Part shown: positions 51,624 to 60,089 of the stretch, one piece after another | Layout: each line of letters opens with the position of its first letter | Position numbering within the stretch: the first letter of the stretch is position 1 | Assembly (NCBI GenBank): GCA_964640725.1 | Contig: CAZXIJ010000018.1 | Location: 21,012 to 85,011, forward strand | Length of the DNA stretch: 64,000 bases | Source of the DNA: CALHVX01 sp964640725 | Lineage (GTDB): Bacteria; Pseudomonadota; Gammaproteobacteria; Pseudomonadales; Azotimanducaceae | Reading direction: 5' to 3' | The notes under the pieces: model-generated | The model's input: the letters and a program-made list of their open reading frames with translations, nothing else | Told to the model about the DNA's origin: nothing | Database searches by the model: none | Position numbers and translations under genes: made by a program

Positions 51624-52589
51624 ATGAGCAAGCCCTTTCGCTTTGCGGTCCAGTCATTCAACGCCGACTCCGGCGAGGCCTGGGCGGGGCTCGCTCGGCA
51701 GGCGGAAGACCTGGGCTACTCCGCCCTGCATCTGGCCGATCATCTGCTCGGTGCCGGCCCGGCCATGACCGCGGCCAACCACCCGGAACAGAATCTGGCG
51801 GCCATCCCGGCCATGGCCTACGCGGCGGCGGTCACCTCGACGCTGAAGATCGGCTGCCGGGTGTTCTGCATCGACTACCACAACCCGCTGGTGCTGATTA
51901 AGTCGGCGATGACCATCGACAAGCTGTCCGGCGGCCGGCTCGAGTTTGGCCTGGGTGCCGGCTGGATCAAGGAAGAGTACGAAGCGCTGGCGATTCCCTT
52001 TGACGAGCCGCGGGTGCGCATCGACCGGCTCGGCGATGTGATCGAAGGTGTGAAGGCCTTTCGCGGCGACGGCCCGGCCGACATCAGCAACGACACGCTG
52101 CAGTGGAAGGGCTTTACCGGCGTGCCCAAACCGGTAGGCGCAGCGCCGATCATGGTGGGCGGCGGCAGCCCGCGCATTTTGCGCATGGCGGGGCGCGAGG
52201 CAGACATCGTCAGCCTGAACTTCAACAACCGCTCCGGCATGATCGGGCCCGACGGCGTGCAGCTGTCGTCAGAAGAAGAAACGCAGCGCAAGGTGCGCTG
52301 GGTGCAGGAGGGCGCCGGCGATCGCTTTGGCGACATCGAGCTCGAGATCGGGGCCTACTTCACCTTCGTCATGCCCGACCCGTCGCCGGTGGTGGCGCAG
52401 ATGGCCGGGGCCTTTGGCCTGTCGGAAGAGGCGATGCGCGTGCATCCCCACGCGCTGTTCGGCGATGTCGACACCATTTGCGATGAGCTCGAGCGCCGCC
52501 GCGAGCTGCACGGCATTTCCTACATCACCGTGTCAGAAACCGCGCTCAAGGATTTCGCCCCGGTGGTGCAGCGCCTGACCGGGCGCTAG
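51624..52589 (+). CDS. LLM-class flavin/F420-dependent oxidoreductase
   Basis: This 321-residue luciferase-like enzyme has FRFAVQSFNADSGEAWA at the start, then LHLADHLLGAG. It also shows LKIGCRVFCIDYHNPLVLIKSAMTIDKLSGGRLEFGLGAGWIKEE and PIMVGGGSPRILRMAGREADIVS. The last segments are typical of F420-dependent members, but F420 genes are not in the window. It lies in a tight series with the ThuA gene before (18 bases) and the aminotransferase after (3 bases). The start at 51624 is supported by AGAGGTAG upstream. Confidence 0.88.
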   Translation: MSKPFRFAVQSFNADSGEAWAGLARQAEDLGYSALHLADHLLGAGPAMTAANHPEQNLAAIPAMAYAAAVTSTLKIGCRVFCIDYHNPLVLIKSAMTIDKLSGGRLEFGLGAGWIKEEYEALAIPFDEPRVRIDRLGDVIEGVKAFRGDGPADISNDTLQWKGFTGVPKPVGAAPIMVGGGSPRILRMAGREADIVSLNFNNRSGMIGPDGVQLSSEEETQRKVRWVQEGAGDRFGDIELEIGAYFTFVMPDPSPVVAQMAGAFGLSEEAMRVHPHALFGDVDTICDELERRRELHGISYITVSETALKDFAPVVQRLTGR

Positions 52590-52592
52590 CGC

Positions 52593-53933
52593 GTGCCGGC
52601 GACCGTTGCGCAAGCCCGGGCAGAGCTTGCGGCCAAGACCCGGGCATCGCAGCAGATCGCCGAAGATCGCAGCGAGATCCTGAACTCCGGCCTTGCGGCT
52701 AACCTGGAAATGCCCCACGCGATCTTCATCGAGCGCGGCGAAGGCCCCCATGTGTTCGATGCCGACGGCAACCGCTACGTCGACACCAGCGTCGGCTTCG
52801 GCCTGCACATGCTCGGTCACCGGCACCCTGTCATTGCTCAGGCGATTGTGGATCGCACCGACAAAGGCTGGATGTTCGGCATCCATACCGTGAGCCAGCT
52901 GGGGCTCGCGACCCTGCTGCAGGAAGCCAGTCCCTGTGCCGAGCGGGTGGTGTTCTGCAACACGGGCTCCGAGGCGACCATGTACGCCATCCGCGCCGCG
53001 CGCGGGTTCAGCGGGCGCGAGAAGATCGCGATCTTTGACGGCTGCTACCACGGTGCCCACGACTACGGCATGTGGGCGGCGGATCCCACGGGGCCCGATG
53101 ACGCGCCGGGCGCCGTGCCCATGGGGCACGGCATTCCCCGGGCACTTGGCGACCTGACGCTCATGCTGCCGTACCGCAACCGCGCGGCCTTTGACCTGAT
53201 CCGCGCGCAGGCGAGCGAGCTGGCGCTGGTGATGGTGGAAGGCGTTCAGAGTTCCAACCCGCAGGACGGCGCGGGAGAGTTTTTGCGGGAGCTGGCCGCG
53301 GTCTGCCGGGAGGCCGGCGTGCTGCTGGCGATTGATGAGGTCATCACCGGTTTCCGCGTGGCCTACGGCGGTGCGCAGGCGCGTTTCGGCGTGACGCCGG
53401 ATCTGGCCACCTACGGCAAGGTGCTCGGCGGCGGCCTGCCGGTCGGGGCCATTACCGGCCGCGCGGCGGTCATGGACGTATTCAACGGGCTCGCCGCAGA
53501 GCGGGGCATCTTTTCCGGCGGTACGTTCTCTGGCAATCCCCTGACCATGGAGGCCGGCCAGGCCATGGTCGGGCACCTCAAGGCCCATCCCGAGATCTAC
53601 GACGACCTCGAAGGGCGCGGTCAGCGGCTCGCCGGGGCAATCAACGGCTACGCGCAGGAACATCAGCTGCCCGTGCAGATGCTCAACGTCGGCAGCATGT
53701 TCCACCTGTTCTTTCAGCGCGAAGCCGTGCACAGCATGCGCAGCGTGCACGGGGCGCACAAAGAGGCCGAGAAAGCGTTCTACCTGCACGCGCTGAACCA
53801 GGGAGTGCTGGTGCCGGGCACCCAGCGCGCCTTCCTGAGCGCCGCGCACGGCGATGCCGAAATCGATGTGTTGATCGATGTGTTTACCGCATCGCTCCAG
53901 GCGGTAGCGGCGGAGGGTCTGTTCGAGCGATGA
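52593..53933 (+). CDS. class III PLP aminotransferase (glutamate-1-semialdehyde aminomutase-like)
   Basis: This 446-residue PLP enzyme shows HVFDADGNRYVDTSVGFGLHMLGHRHP, CNTGSEATMYAIRAARGFSGREKI and LLAIDEVITGFRVAYGG. The catalytic Lys is in LATYGKVLGGGLPVGA, followed by GTFSGNPLTMEAG. Members catalyse omega- or beta-amino transfer or the hemL-type aminomutase reaction. The context of LLM, ThuA and SDR genes argues for a catabolic or secondary role rather than heme synthesis. It starts with GTG three bases after the LLM stop, so translation is likely coupled. Confidence 0.88.
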   Translation: MPATVAQARAELAAKTRASQQIAEDRSEILNSGLAANLEMPHAIFIERGEGPHVFDADGNRYVDTSVGFGLHMLGHRHPVIAQAIVDRTDKGWMFGIHTVSQLGLATLLQEASPCAERVVFCNTGSEATMYAIRAARGFSGREKIAIFDGCYHGAHDYGMWAADPTGPDDAPGAVPMGHGIPRALGDLTLMLPYRNRAAFDLIRAQASELALVMVEGVQSSNPQDGAGEFLRELAAVCREAGVLLAIDEVITGFRVAYGGAQARFGVTPDLATYGKVLGGGLPVGAITGRAAVMDVFNGLAAERGIFSGGTFSGNPLTMEAGQAMVGHLKAHPEIYDDLEGRGQRLAGAINGYAQEHQLPVQMLNVGSMFHLFFQREAVHSMRSVHGAHKEAEKAFYLHALNQGVLVPGTQRAFLSAAHGDAEIDVLIDVFTASLQAVAAEGLFER

Positions 53934-53964
53934 TGCGGCGCAATGGGATAGCGGGAGATGCGCG

Positions 53965-54381
53965 ATGAAACTGGTCAAAATTCTCGTGGTGCTGCTGGTG
54001 CTCTACGCGCTGGTGGTCACCGTGTTTGAGAGCATGCTCGGCTATTTTCAGCCGGCCGACGCCAAGACCATGGTCATTGCGACGCAAACCGAGGACGGGG
54101 GCTGGAATGAACGCGTGCTGGCGCGCATCGAAGCCGACGGCGAGCTGTATGCCGCCGCCAATCACTGGCCGCGAGCCTGGTACCGGGCAGCGCTCACCCG
54201 ACCGCACGTCAAGATTACCCACGAAGGCACAACGGGCAGCTATCGGGTCGTGCCCCTGGAGGGCGCGGACTATGAGCGGGTCAATGGCGCGCGGCCGCTG
54301 CCGCTGGGCTTTCGCATTCTGACGGGCTTTCCGCCGCGCAAGCTGCTGTGGCTGCAGCCGGCGCCAGAACTCGACAGCTAG
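53965..54381 (+). CDS. deazaflavin-dependent nitroreductase-like split-barrel protein
   Basis: This 138-residue protein has an N-terminal hydrophobic helix (about 3-24), then a split-barrel region with KTMVIATQTEDGG, ELYAAANHWPRAWYRAALTRPHVKI and the GSYRVVPLEGADYERV strand. This resembles the DUF385/F420H2-dependent reductase family. It lies 31 bases after the aminotransferase. Together with the LLM enzyme it hints at deazaflavin use, though neither is proof. A gap-linked 12-bp repeat follows the stop. Confidence 0.6.
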   Translation: MKLVKILVVLLVLYALVVTVFESMLGYFQPADAKTMVIATQTEDGGWNERVLARIEADGELYAAANHWPRAWYRAALTRPHVKITHEGTTGSYRVVPLEGADYERVNGARPLPLGFRILTGFPPRKLLWLQPAPELDS

Positions 54382-54390
54382 CTGAGCAGC

Positions 54391-54414
54391 GAGCCGTTCG
54401 GCGAGCCATTCGGC
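54391..54414. repeat. 12-bp tandem repeat GAGCC(G/A)TTCGGC at a gap edge
   Basis: Units at 54391-54402 and 54403-54414 run directly into the N run. They contain the same GCC-n4-GGC dyad as the array at 33397. The other side of the gap shows no copy. Confidence 0.8.
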
Positions 54415-54514
54415 NNNNNNNNNNNNNNNNNNNNNNNNNNNNNNNNNNNNNNNNNNNNNNNNNNNNNNNNNNNNNNNNNNNNNNNNNNNNNNNNNNNNNN
54501 NNNNNNNNNNNNNN
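54415..54514. other. assembly gap (100 N)
   Basis: The gap lies between the stops of two converging genes, next to a short tandem repeat that probably broke the assembly. Confidence 0.98.
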
Positions 54515-54516
54515 AG

Positions 54517-55041
54517 CTATATCAGCTTTTTCAGGGCTGAATCGATGCGCGCAGAGATCTCTTCGGCGGACAGGGACTTGGTCAATCGGTCGATGGCCTG
54601 CCCCGAGGTCGGGTCGATCAGCAGCATAAAGCCGGTGCGGCCCTCGTTCTCGACGTAGAAGTCTTCCAGCCCCAGGGCATTGGCCATGAGCTGGGCCTGG
54701 TGGGACGTGGTCTCGTCGGTCAGGTCCAGGCGCACGAACAGCACGTCTTCGTTGTCCAGCTGGTCTTCCAGCCGCGCGCGCTCCAGCTCCGGCTTGAGCA
54801 CTTTGCACTTGGGGCACCAGTCCGCATAGAACAGCACGCCGTAAACCCTGGGCTCCCCGGCCCTGGCCGGGGCCTTGCCGGCCGCACGGGCGGCGGCGTC
54901 GAACTGCGCGCTGGCAGCCTGCTGAAACGGCGCTTCGGCGCGGCCGATCATGGGCAGCCAAAGGGCCGGGAACAGCGCCGCGGCGCCGGCGGAGCGGAGG
55001 AATTGGCGACGTTTCGTGCCGGGCTTCGCCGAGGTCGACAT
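54517..55041 (-). CDS. TAT-exported thioredoxin-fold protein
   Basis: This 174-residue protein begins with a twin-arginine signal (KRRQFLRSAG near residues 10-19, then a hydrophobic stretch ending in AEA). The mature part is a thioredoxin fold with active-site Cys76 and Cys79 in ADWCPKC. DVLFVRLDLTDE and a C-terminal RIDSALKKLI helix follow. It should act in the periplasm as a thiol oxidoreductase. It is preceded by, and nearly abuts, the ABM-domain gene (four bases apart). The stop lies two bases inside the gap edge, so this end is certain. Confidence 0.85.
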   Translation of the reverse strand: MSTSAKPGTKRRQFLRSAGAAALFPALWLPMIGRAEAPFQQAASAQFDAAARAAGKAPARAGEPRVYGVLFYADWCPKCKVLKPELERARLEDQLDNEDVLFVRLDLTDETTSHQAQLMANALGLEDFYVENEGRTGFMLLIDPTSGQAIDRLTKSLSAEEISARIDSALKKLI

Positions 55042-55045
55042 GGGC

Positions 55046-55402
55046 TTACCCTTTGGCGGTGAAAAAATCCGCCCGGGCGGTCATGGTCTCGTCGTACACC
55101 GGCTCTTCCAGATCGACGCGATACTTCGCGGTGTCCGCCGCGATAATCCCGAACTTGCCGATCGTGTCCCGCATCTCGGTGTACCAGCGGGTTTTGAAGT
55201 GCGCGGCCAGCGCTTCTTCGCTCTCCCAGCGCTCAAAGACGCGCAGGCGCCCGGGCGTCAGGGGCTCCGGGCACCAGTCGTAGTCCAGGCAGCCTTCTTC
55301 CGTCAGGGCCCCTTCGATCAGGGGCTTGCCGGCTGCCAGGGCGGCTTCCAGGTTCTCGGGCGGCAGGTCGACGGTGCCGGAGATGATGATTCGGGTAGGC
55401 AT
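55046..55402 (-). CDS. antibiotic biosynthesis monooxygenase (ABM)-type protein
   Basis: This 118-residue dimeric ferredoxin-like protein starts PTRIIISGTVDLPPENLEAALAA. It carries EGCLDYDWCPEPLTPGRLRVFERWESEEALAAHFKT, the ABM core with a His near the substrate pocket. Members include quinol monooxygenases and small-molecule oxygenases without cofactor. The ATG at 55402 gives this natural N-terminus; an upstream in-frame reading to 55558 crosses the acyl-CoA dehydrogenase start and is rejected. It is divergent from that gene. Confidence 0.85.
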   Translation of the reverse strand: MPTRIIISGTVDLPPENLEAALAAGKPLIEGALTEEGCLDYDWCPEPLTPGRLRVFERWESEEALAAHFKTRWYTEMRDTIGKFGIIAADTAKYRVDLEEPVYDETMTARADFFTAKG

Positions 55403-55524
55403 GGACGTTCCTCGGTAGCCGGGCGCGGAGTGGCCGGGCCAAATTTGTATTTTGTTGCAATTTTGACGCCCTCGGCGCCTGCCCGTGGGATAATCGCTCA
55501 GATAAAGAGAGGGAGACAAGCGCG

Positions 55525-56727
55525 TTGGATATGACCTTTGATGCCCAGGACGAAGCATTCCGGGCCGAAGTCAAAAGCTTCCTGGACCAGAAGCTCACCC
55601 CGGACATGCGGCGGGCGGCTGAGCGGACCACGACCGTGTTTGCGGATAAGGAGCTCGCCATGCGCTGGCAGGCCATCCTGGTCGAGAAAGGCTGGGCTGT
55701 TCCGTCCTGGCCGCTCGAACATGGCGGGACCGGCTGGACGCCCAATCAGAAGTACATTTTCGGCGAAGAGCTTGCCAAGTCCCACGCGCCCGGGCTGATC
55801 CCCCTGGGCCTGCGCATGCTGGCCCCGGTGCTGTTCAAGTACGGCACGCCGGAGCAGAAGGACTACTACCTGCCGCGCATGCTCTCTGGGGAGCACTACT
55901 GGTGTCAGGGCTATTCCGAGCCGGGGTCCGGCAGTGACCTGTCCAGCCTCAAGACGGCTGCTGTGCCGGACGGTGACGACTACCTGGTCAACGGCACCAA
56001 GATCTGGACCACGCACGCTCAGTTCGCCGACCATATTTTCTGCCTGGTGCGGACCCGCAGCGAGGGCAAGCCGCAGGCGGGCATCACCTTCCTGCTGATT
56101 CCCATGGATCTGCCCGGCATCACCGTCAAGCCGATCATCACCATCGCTGGCGATCACGAGGTGAACCAGGTGTTCTTTGACGACGTGCGGGTGCCGCAGG
56201 CTAATCGCGTTGGCCCGGAACACGAAGGCTGGACCGTGGCCAAATACCTGCTGGAGTTTGAGCGCGGCGGCGGCGGCGCGACGCCCAGGCTGTTCGAAGA
56301 GCTGCGCGAGGTGAAGTCGCTGGCGCAGAAGGAAGCCGATGGCGGCGTGCCGCTTTGGGAAGACCCGGGCTTTCGGGGCCGGATCGACGAAGTCGAAATA
56401 CGCGTGCGCAGCCTGCAGTTCTCGGAGCTCGTGACGCTCGACAAGCTGTCCCGGGGCGAGTCCCCGGGCGCCGGCTCGTCCTTGGCCAAGAACGCCAGCG
56501 TCGAGCTGGGCCAGGATCTGAACACCCTGCGGCTGGAAGCGATCCACCATTACGGACTGCCCCATGCCAACTTCATCTCCCTGAACGGCTACAACGAAGA
56601 GTGGCCGGGGCCGGAGTATGCCGAGACGGTGACCGCCAGCTACCTCAATTCCCGGGCCGCCTCGATCTTTGGCGGCGCGCGGGAAGTGCAAAAGAACATC
56701 GTCGCCAAGGCGGTGCTCGGGCTGTAG
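55525..56727 (+). CDS. acyl-CoA dehydrogenase
   Basis: This 400-residue FAD enzyme oxidises an acyl-CoA to the 2-enoyl form. Family segments include HWC-like YWCQGYSEPGSGSDLSSLKTAA, the GDHEVNQVFFDDVRVP stretch, VAKYLLEFERGG and the C-terminal SIFGGAREVQKNIVAKAVLGL. The start may be TTG at 55525 (GGGAG about ten bases before) or ATG at 55531. The usual catalytic Glu position was not located with certainty. It is monocistronic on the plus strand and followed by a hairpin at 56752-56782. Confidence 0.9.
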   Translation: MDMTFDAQDEAFRAEVKSFLDQKLTPDMRRAAERTTTVFADKELAMRWQAILVEKGWAVPSWPLEHGGTGWTPNQKYIFGEELAKSHAPGLIPLGLRMLAPVLFKYGTPEQKDYYLPRMLSGEHYWCQGYSEPGSGSDLSSLKTAAVPDGDDYLVNGTKIWTTHAQFADHIFCLVRTRSEGKPQAGITFLLIPMDLPGITVKPIITIAGDHEVNQVFFDDVRVPQANRVGPEHEGWTVAKYLLEFERGGGGATPRLFEELREVKSLAQKEADGGVPLWEDPGFRGRIDEVEIRVRSLQFSELVTLDKLSRGESPGAGSSLAKNASVELGQDLNTLRLEAIHHYGLPHANFISLNGYNEEWPGPEYAETVTASYLNSRAASIFGGAREVQKNIVAKAVLGL

Positions 56728-56751
56728 CCCGCCCTCAGCAGGGCCTTCGCC

Positions 56752-56782
56752 GGGGAACGTCGGGATCGCGAAGAGGTTCCCC
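56752..56782. terminator. hairpin after the acyl-CoA dehydrogenase gene
   Basis: GGGGAAC at 56752-56758 pairs with GTTCCCC at 56776-56782 around a 17-base loop. No T-run follows, so it is a likely 3'-end structure rather than a proven intrinsic terminator. Confidence 0.45.
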
Positions 56783-56787
56783 GCTCC

Positions 56788-56813
56788 GGCTGCGCGCATC
56801 GGCTGCGCGCATC
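56788..56813. repeat. two copies of a 13-bp repeat GGCTGCGCGCATC
   Basis: The copies at 56788-56800 and 56801-56813 are identical and lie in the intergenic region before malate synthase G. The unit length of 13 separates it from the 12-bp arrays elsewhere. Confidence 0.6.
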
Positions 56814-56957
56814 GGCCGAGCAGGAACCATGCCCCGTGCTCCGTCGTGCCCACGCGGCCGCGGCGCGGCGGGCATTGCCGTATAATTCGCCCCTTTTCCG
56901 GCCCGGGACCCAGGTTCCGAGGCCTCGCGATCTTTACTCTTGGACACTGAGGACACT

Positions 56958-59144
56958 ATGGCTGATCGAATCGACAAGGCGGGGCTGCAGGTCGCCGCAG
57001 AGCTGGCGACCCTGGTAGACGAGCAGATCCTGCAGGGCACGGGCGTCGCCGTCGATGATTTCTGGAGTGGTCTGGCCAAACTGTTCGCCGATCTCATGCC
57101 CAAAAACAAGGCGCTGCTGGCCAAGCGCGATGAGCTGCAGGCACAGATCGATGCCTGGCACCAGGATCGCGCTGGCCAGGGGATCGATGCGGCCGAGTAC
57201 AAGGCGTTCCTGACCGAGATCGGCTACCTGGTCCCGGAGCCGCCGGCGTTCAAGATCAGCACCAGCAACGTCGACGACGAGATCGCTCGCATTGCCGGCC
57301 CGCAGCTGGTGGTGCCGGTCATGAATGCCCGCTACGCGCTCAACGCCGCCAATGCGCGCTGGGGATCGCTGTACGACGCCTTTTACGGCACGGATATCCT
57401 GCCGGAGTCTCCCGGCCGCGAGAAAGGCAGCAGCTACAACCCGGCCCGGGGCGAGCTGGTCGTGGCGGAAGCGGCGAAAGTGCTGGACGACGTGACGCCG
57501 CTCGCCAGCGGCAGCCATGCGGACGCCGCCGGCTACCTGCTGGGCGACGGCGCGACCCCGGAGCTGCGCGTGCTGCTGGCCGACGGCGGCAACACGGGCC
57601 TGAAGGCGCCGGCCCAGTTTGTCGGCTACCGGGCGAGCGATAACGAGCTGACCAACGTGCTGCTGCAGCACAACGGGTTGCACCTGGATATTCAGATCGA
57701 CCGCGATCACCCGGTCGGTTCTGCCCACGCGGCAGGGGTCAAGGATGTGCTCATGGAATCGGCCATGACCACGATCCAGGACTGCGAGGACTCCGTGGCG
57801 GCGGTCGACGCCGAAGACAAATGCGTCGTCTACGGCAACTGGCTTGGCCTGATGAAGGGCGATCTGGAAGAGCGCATGGACAAGGGCGGCAAGACCATCG
57901 TGCGCCGCCTCAATCCCGATCGCAGCTATACGGCCCTCGATGGCAGCGAGCTGACGCTGCACGGGCGCAGCGTCATGCTGGTTCGCAATGTCGGCCACCT
58001 GATGACCAACGATGCGATCCTTACTGCTAACGGCGAAGAAGTGCCCGAAGGCATCATGGACTGCGCGATGACATCTCTTGCCGCCATGCACGATCTGCAG
58101 GGCAACGGCTCGGTTCGTAACAGTCGCGCCGGCAGCGTTTACATCGTTAAGCCCAAGATGCACGGTCCGGAAGAAGTGGCCTTTACCTGCGAGCTGTTCG
58201 ATCGCGTCGAAGCCATGCTCGGCTTGCCGGCGAACACCCTGAAGGTCGGCATCATGGACGAAGAACGCCGGACCACGGTGAACCTCGGCGCCTGCATTTA
58301 CGCAGCCCGCGAGCGCGTGGTCTTCATCAACACCGGGTTCCTGGACCGCACCGGCGACGAGATCCACACCAGCATGCTCGCCGGTCCGGTGCTGCCGAAG
58401 GAAGAGATCAAAGCTCAGCCGTGGATTACCGCCTACGAGGCGGCGAATGTCGATTGGGGCCTGGCGAGCGGCTTCCGCGGCGTTGCGCAGATCGGCAAGG
58501 GCATGTGGCCCAAGCCCGACGAGATGAAAGACATGCTGGCCACCAAGATGGGCCATCCGGAAGCCGGGGCCAACACCGCCTGGGTGCCATCCCCCACGGC
58601 GGCCACGCTGCATGCGCTGCACTACCACCAGGTTTCTGTCGCGTCCCGGCAGGAAGAGCTGGAGAGCCGCCAGCGCGCCGCCCTGAGCGACATTCTGACC
58701 GTGCCATTGCTGGGCGGCCGTAATCTGTCCAGCGAAGAAGTTCAGCGCGAGCTGGACAACAATGCGCAAGGCATTCTCGGTTACGTGGTGCGCTGGATTG
58801 ACCAGGGCGTGGGCTGTTCCAAGGTGCCGGACATCAACGATGTCGGTCTGATGGAAGACCGCGCGACGCTGCGCATCTCCAGCCAGCACATTGCCAACTG
58901 GCTGAAGCACGGCATCGTGTCTGACGACCAGGTGCGTGCCTCTATGGAGAAAATGGCGGCGGTTGTAGACGGCCAGAATGCGGGCGATGCGGCCTACCGG
59001 CCCATGGCAGCCGACTTTGGTGGCAGCGTGGCCTTTCAGGCGGCCTGCGATCTGGTCTTCAAGGGCATTGAACAGCCCAACGGCTACACCGAGCCGGTGC
59101 TGCATGCGCGGCGCCGGGAAGCGAAGGCGAAGTTCGGAGCCTAG
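56958..59144 (+). CDS. glcB: malate synthase G
   Basis: This 728-residue enzyme condenses glyoxylate with acetyl-CoA to malate in the glyoxylate bypass. Typical MSG features are the N-terminal clasp and a TIM barrel with DCEDSVAAVDAEDK (Mg2+ and substrate region). The C-terminal segment has GFLDRTGDEIHTSM and GVGCSKVPDINDVGLMEDRATLRIS. The length fits E. coli GlcB (723). The ATG at 56958 follows TGAGGACACT, a good ribosome-binding site. A longer start at 56940 is possible but lacks one. It precedes the ribokinase gene by three bases. The CitE-like lyase at 15974 could in principle supply glyoxylate, but nothing links them. Confidence 0.97.
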   Translation: MADRIDKAGLQVAAELATLVDEQILQGTGVAVDDFWSGLAKLFADLMPKNKALLAKRDELQAQIDAWHQDRAGQGIDAAEYKAFLTEIGYLVPEPPAFKISTSNVDDEIARIAGPQLVVPVMNARYALNAANARWGSLYDAFYGTDILPESPGREKGSSYNPARGELVVAEAAKVLDDVTPLASGSHADAAGYLLGDGATPELRVLLADGGNTGLKAPAQFVGYRASDNELTNVLLQHNGLHLDIQIDRDHPVGSAHAAGVKDVLMESAMTTIQDCEDSVAAVDAEDKCVVYGNWLGLMKGDLEERMDKGGKTIVRRLNPDRSYTALDGSELTLHGRSVMLVRNVGHLMTNDAILTANGEEVPEGIMDCAMTSLAAMHDLQGNGSVRNSRAGSVYIVKPKMHGPEEVAFTCELFDRVEAMLGLPANTLKVGIMDEERRTTVNLGACIYAARERVVFINTGFLDRTGDEIHTSMLAGPVLPKEEIKAQPWITAYEAANVDWGLASGFRGVAQIGKGMWPKPDEMKDMLATKMGHPEAGANTAWVPSPTAATLHALHYHQVSVASRQEELESRQRAALSDILTVPLLGGRNLSSEEVQRELDNNAQGILGYVVRWIDQGVGCSKVPDINDVGLMEDRATLRISSQHIANWLKHGIVSDDQVRASMEKMAAVVDGQNAGDAAYRPMAADFGGSVAFQAACDLVFKGIEQPNGYTEPVLHARRREAKAKFGA

Positions 59145-59147
59145 CCG

Positions 59148-60062
59148 GTGGGACGCGTTGCCGTCATCGGCTCGACCAACATCGACCTGGTGGCTTACGC
59201 GCAGCGCGCGCCCAAGGCCGGCGAGACGCTGCAGGCCGACGACTTTGCCATGCACTGCGGCGGCAAGGGCGCGAACCAGGCCGTCGCCGCGGCCAAGCTG
59301 GGCGCCGACGTCATGATGGTGTCCCGCGTGGGCGACGACACCTTCGCGGATACGAGTCTTGCGAACTACCAGCGCTTTGGCATCGATACCACGCAGGTGT
59401 GCAAAGTCAGCAACACGCCCAGCGGCATTGCCCAGATCACCGTCGAGGCATCGGGGGAAAACCGGATCCTGATCGTGCCCGGGGCCAATGCGGCGCTGAT
59501 GCCCGACGATTTGGATGTGCTCGAAGGCGAGCTCGCCCAATGCGCGCTGATCGTGCTGCAGCTGGAGGTGCCTCTGCCGACGGTCTACCGAGCGATTGAG
59601 CTGGGCGAGGCCCTGAAAGTTCCGGTGCTGCTGAACCCTGCACCAGCGAGCCCCGAGCTCGACCTGGCTTATGCCTGTCGCTGCGCCTACGTCGTCCCGA
59701 ACGAAACCGAGCTGGCGTTGCTCACCGGCATGCCCGTCGGCGATCGCGCCGCAATCCAGGCAGCGGCCCAGTCCCTGCTGGATCGCGGCCTGCAGGCGGT
59801 TATCGTGACCATGGGCGGAGACGGCGCGCTGCACCTCTGTGCTGAAGGAGCCACGCACGTACCCGCGCCGCCCGTTGCGGTGGTTGATACCACCGGCGCT
59901 GGCGATGCCTTTGTGGGCTGTTTCTCAGCGCAGCTTGCTTCCGGCCAATCGGAAGCTGATGCGCTCAGCGCAGCGGTGCGCTACGCCGCGCTGAGCGTGA
60001 CGGCGCAGGGCACGCACGATGCCTACGCCGACGCTGCGGCCTTTGCACGCTGGACGCCCTGA
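59148..60062 (+). CDS. rbsK: ribokinase (PfkB family)
   Basis: This 304-residue sugar kinase phosphorylates ribose or a related furanose. It opens with the family start VIGSTNIDLVAYAQRAPKAGET, has CGGKGANQAVAAAKLGADV (about residues 37-55) and the C-terminal signature DTTGAGDAFVG with the catalytic Asp. The GTG at 59148 lies three bases after the malate synthase stop, so translational coupling is likely. There are no ribose transport genes nearby, and other PfkB sugars remain possible. Its TGA is inside one arm of the 60058-60089 inverted repeat. Confidence 0.88.
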   Translation: MGRVAVIGSTNIDLVAYAQRAPKAGETLQADDFAMHCGGKGANQAVAAAKLGADVMMVSRVGDDTFADTSLANYQRFGIDTTQVCKVSNTPSGIAQITVEASGENRILIVPGANAALMPDDLDVLEGELAQCALIVLQLEVPLPTVYRAIELGEALKVPVLLNPAPASPELDLAYACRCAYVVPNETELALLTGMPVGDRAAIQAAAQSLLDRGLQAVIVTMGGDGALHLCAEGATHVPAPPVAVVDTTGAGDAFVGCFSAQLASGQSEADALSAAVRYAALSVTAQGTHDAYADAAAFARWTP

Positions 60063-60089
60063 GCGCCCGGCGCGCGGATTGCGCTCAGG
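60058..60089. terminator. inverted repeat containing both stop codons of converging genes
   Basis: CCTGAGCGC (60058-60066) pairs perfectly with GCGCTCAGG (60081-60089) across 14 bases. The TGA stops of ribokinase and of the VOC-type gene each lie inside one arm. It is a likely bidirectional terminator. Confidence 0.6.

Noticed and set aside
56934..59858. A 974-codon minus-strand reading frame across malate synthase G and ribokinase
   Set aside because: It is antisense to two well-matched genes and shows no family pattern; long antisense frames arise from GC-rich third positions.
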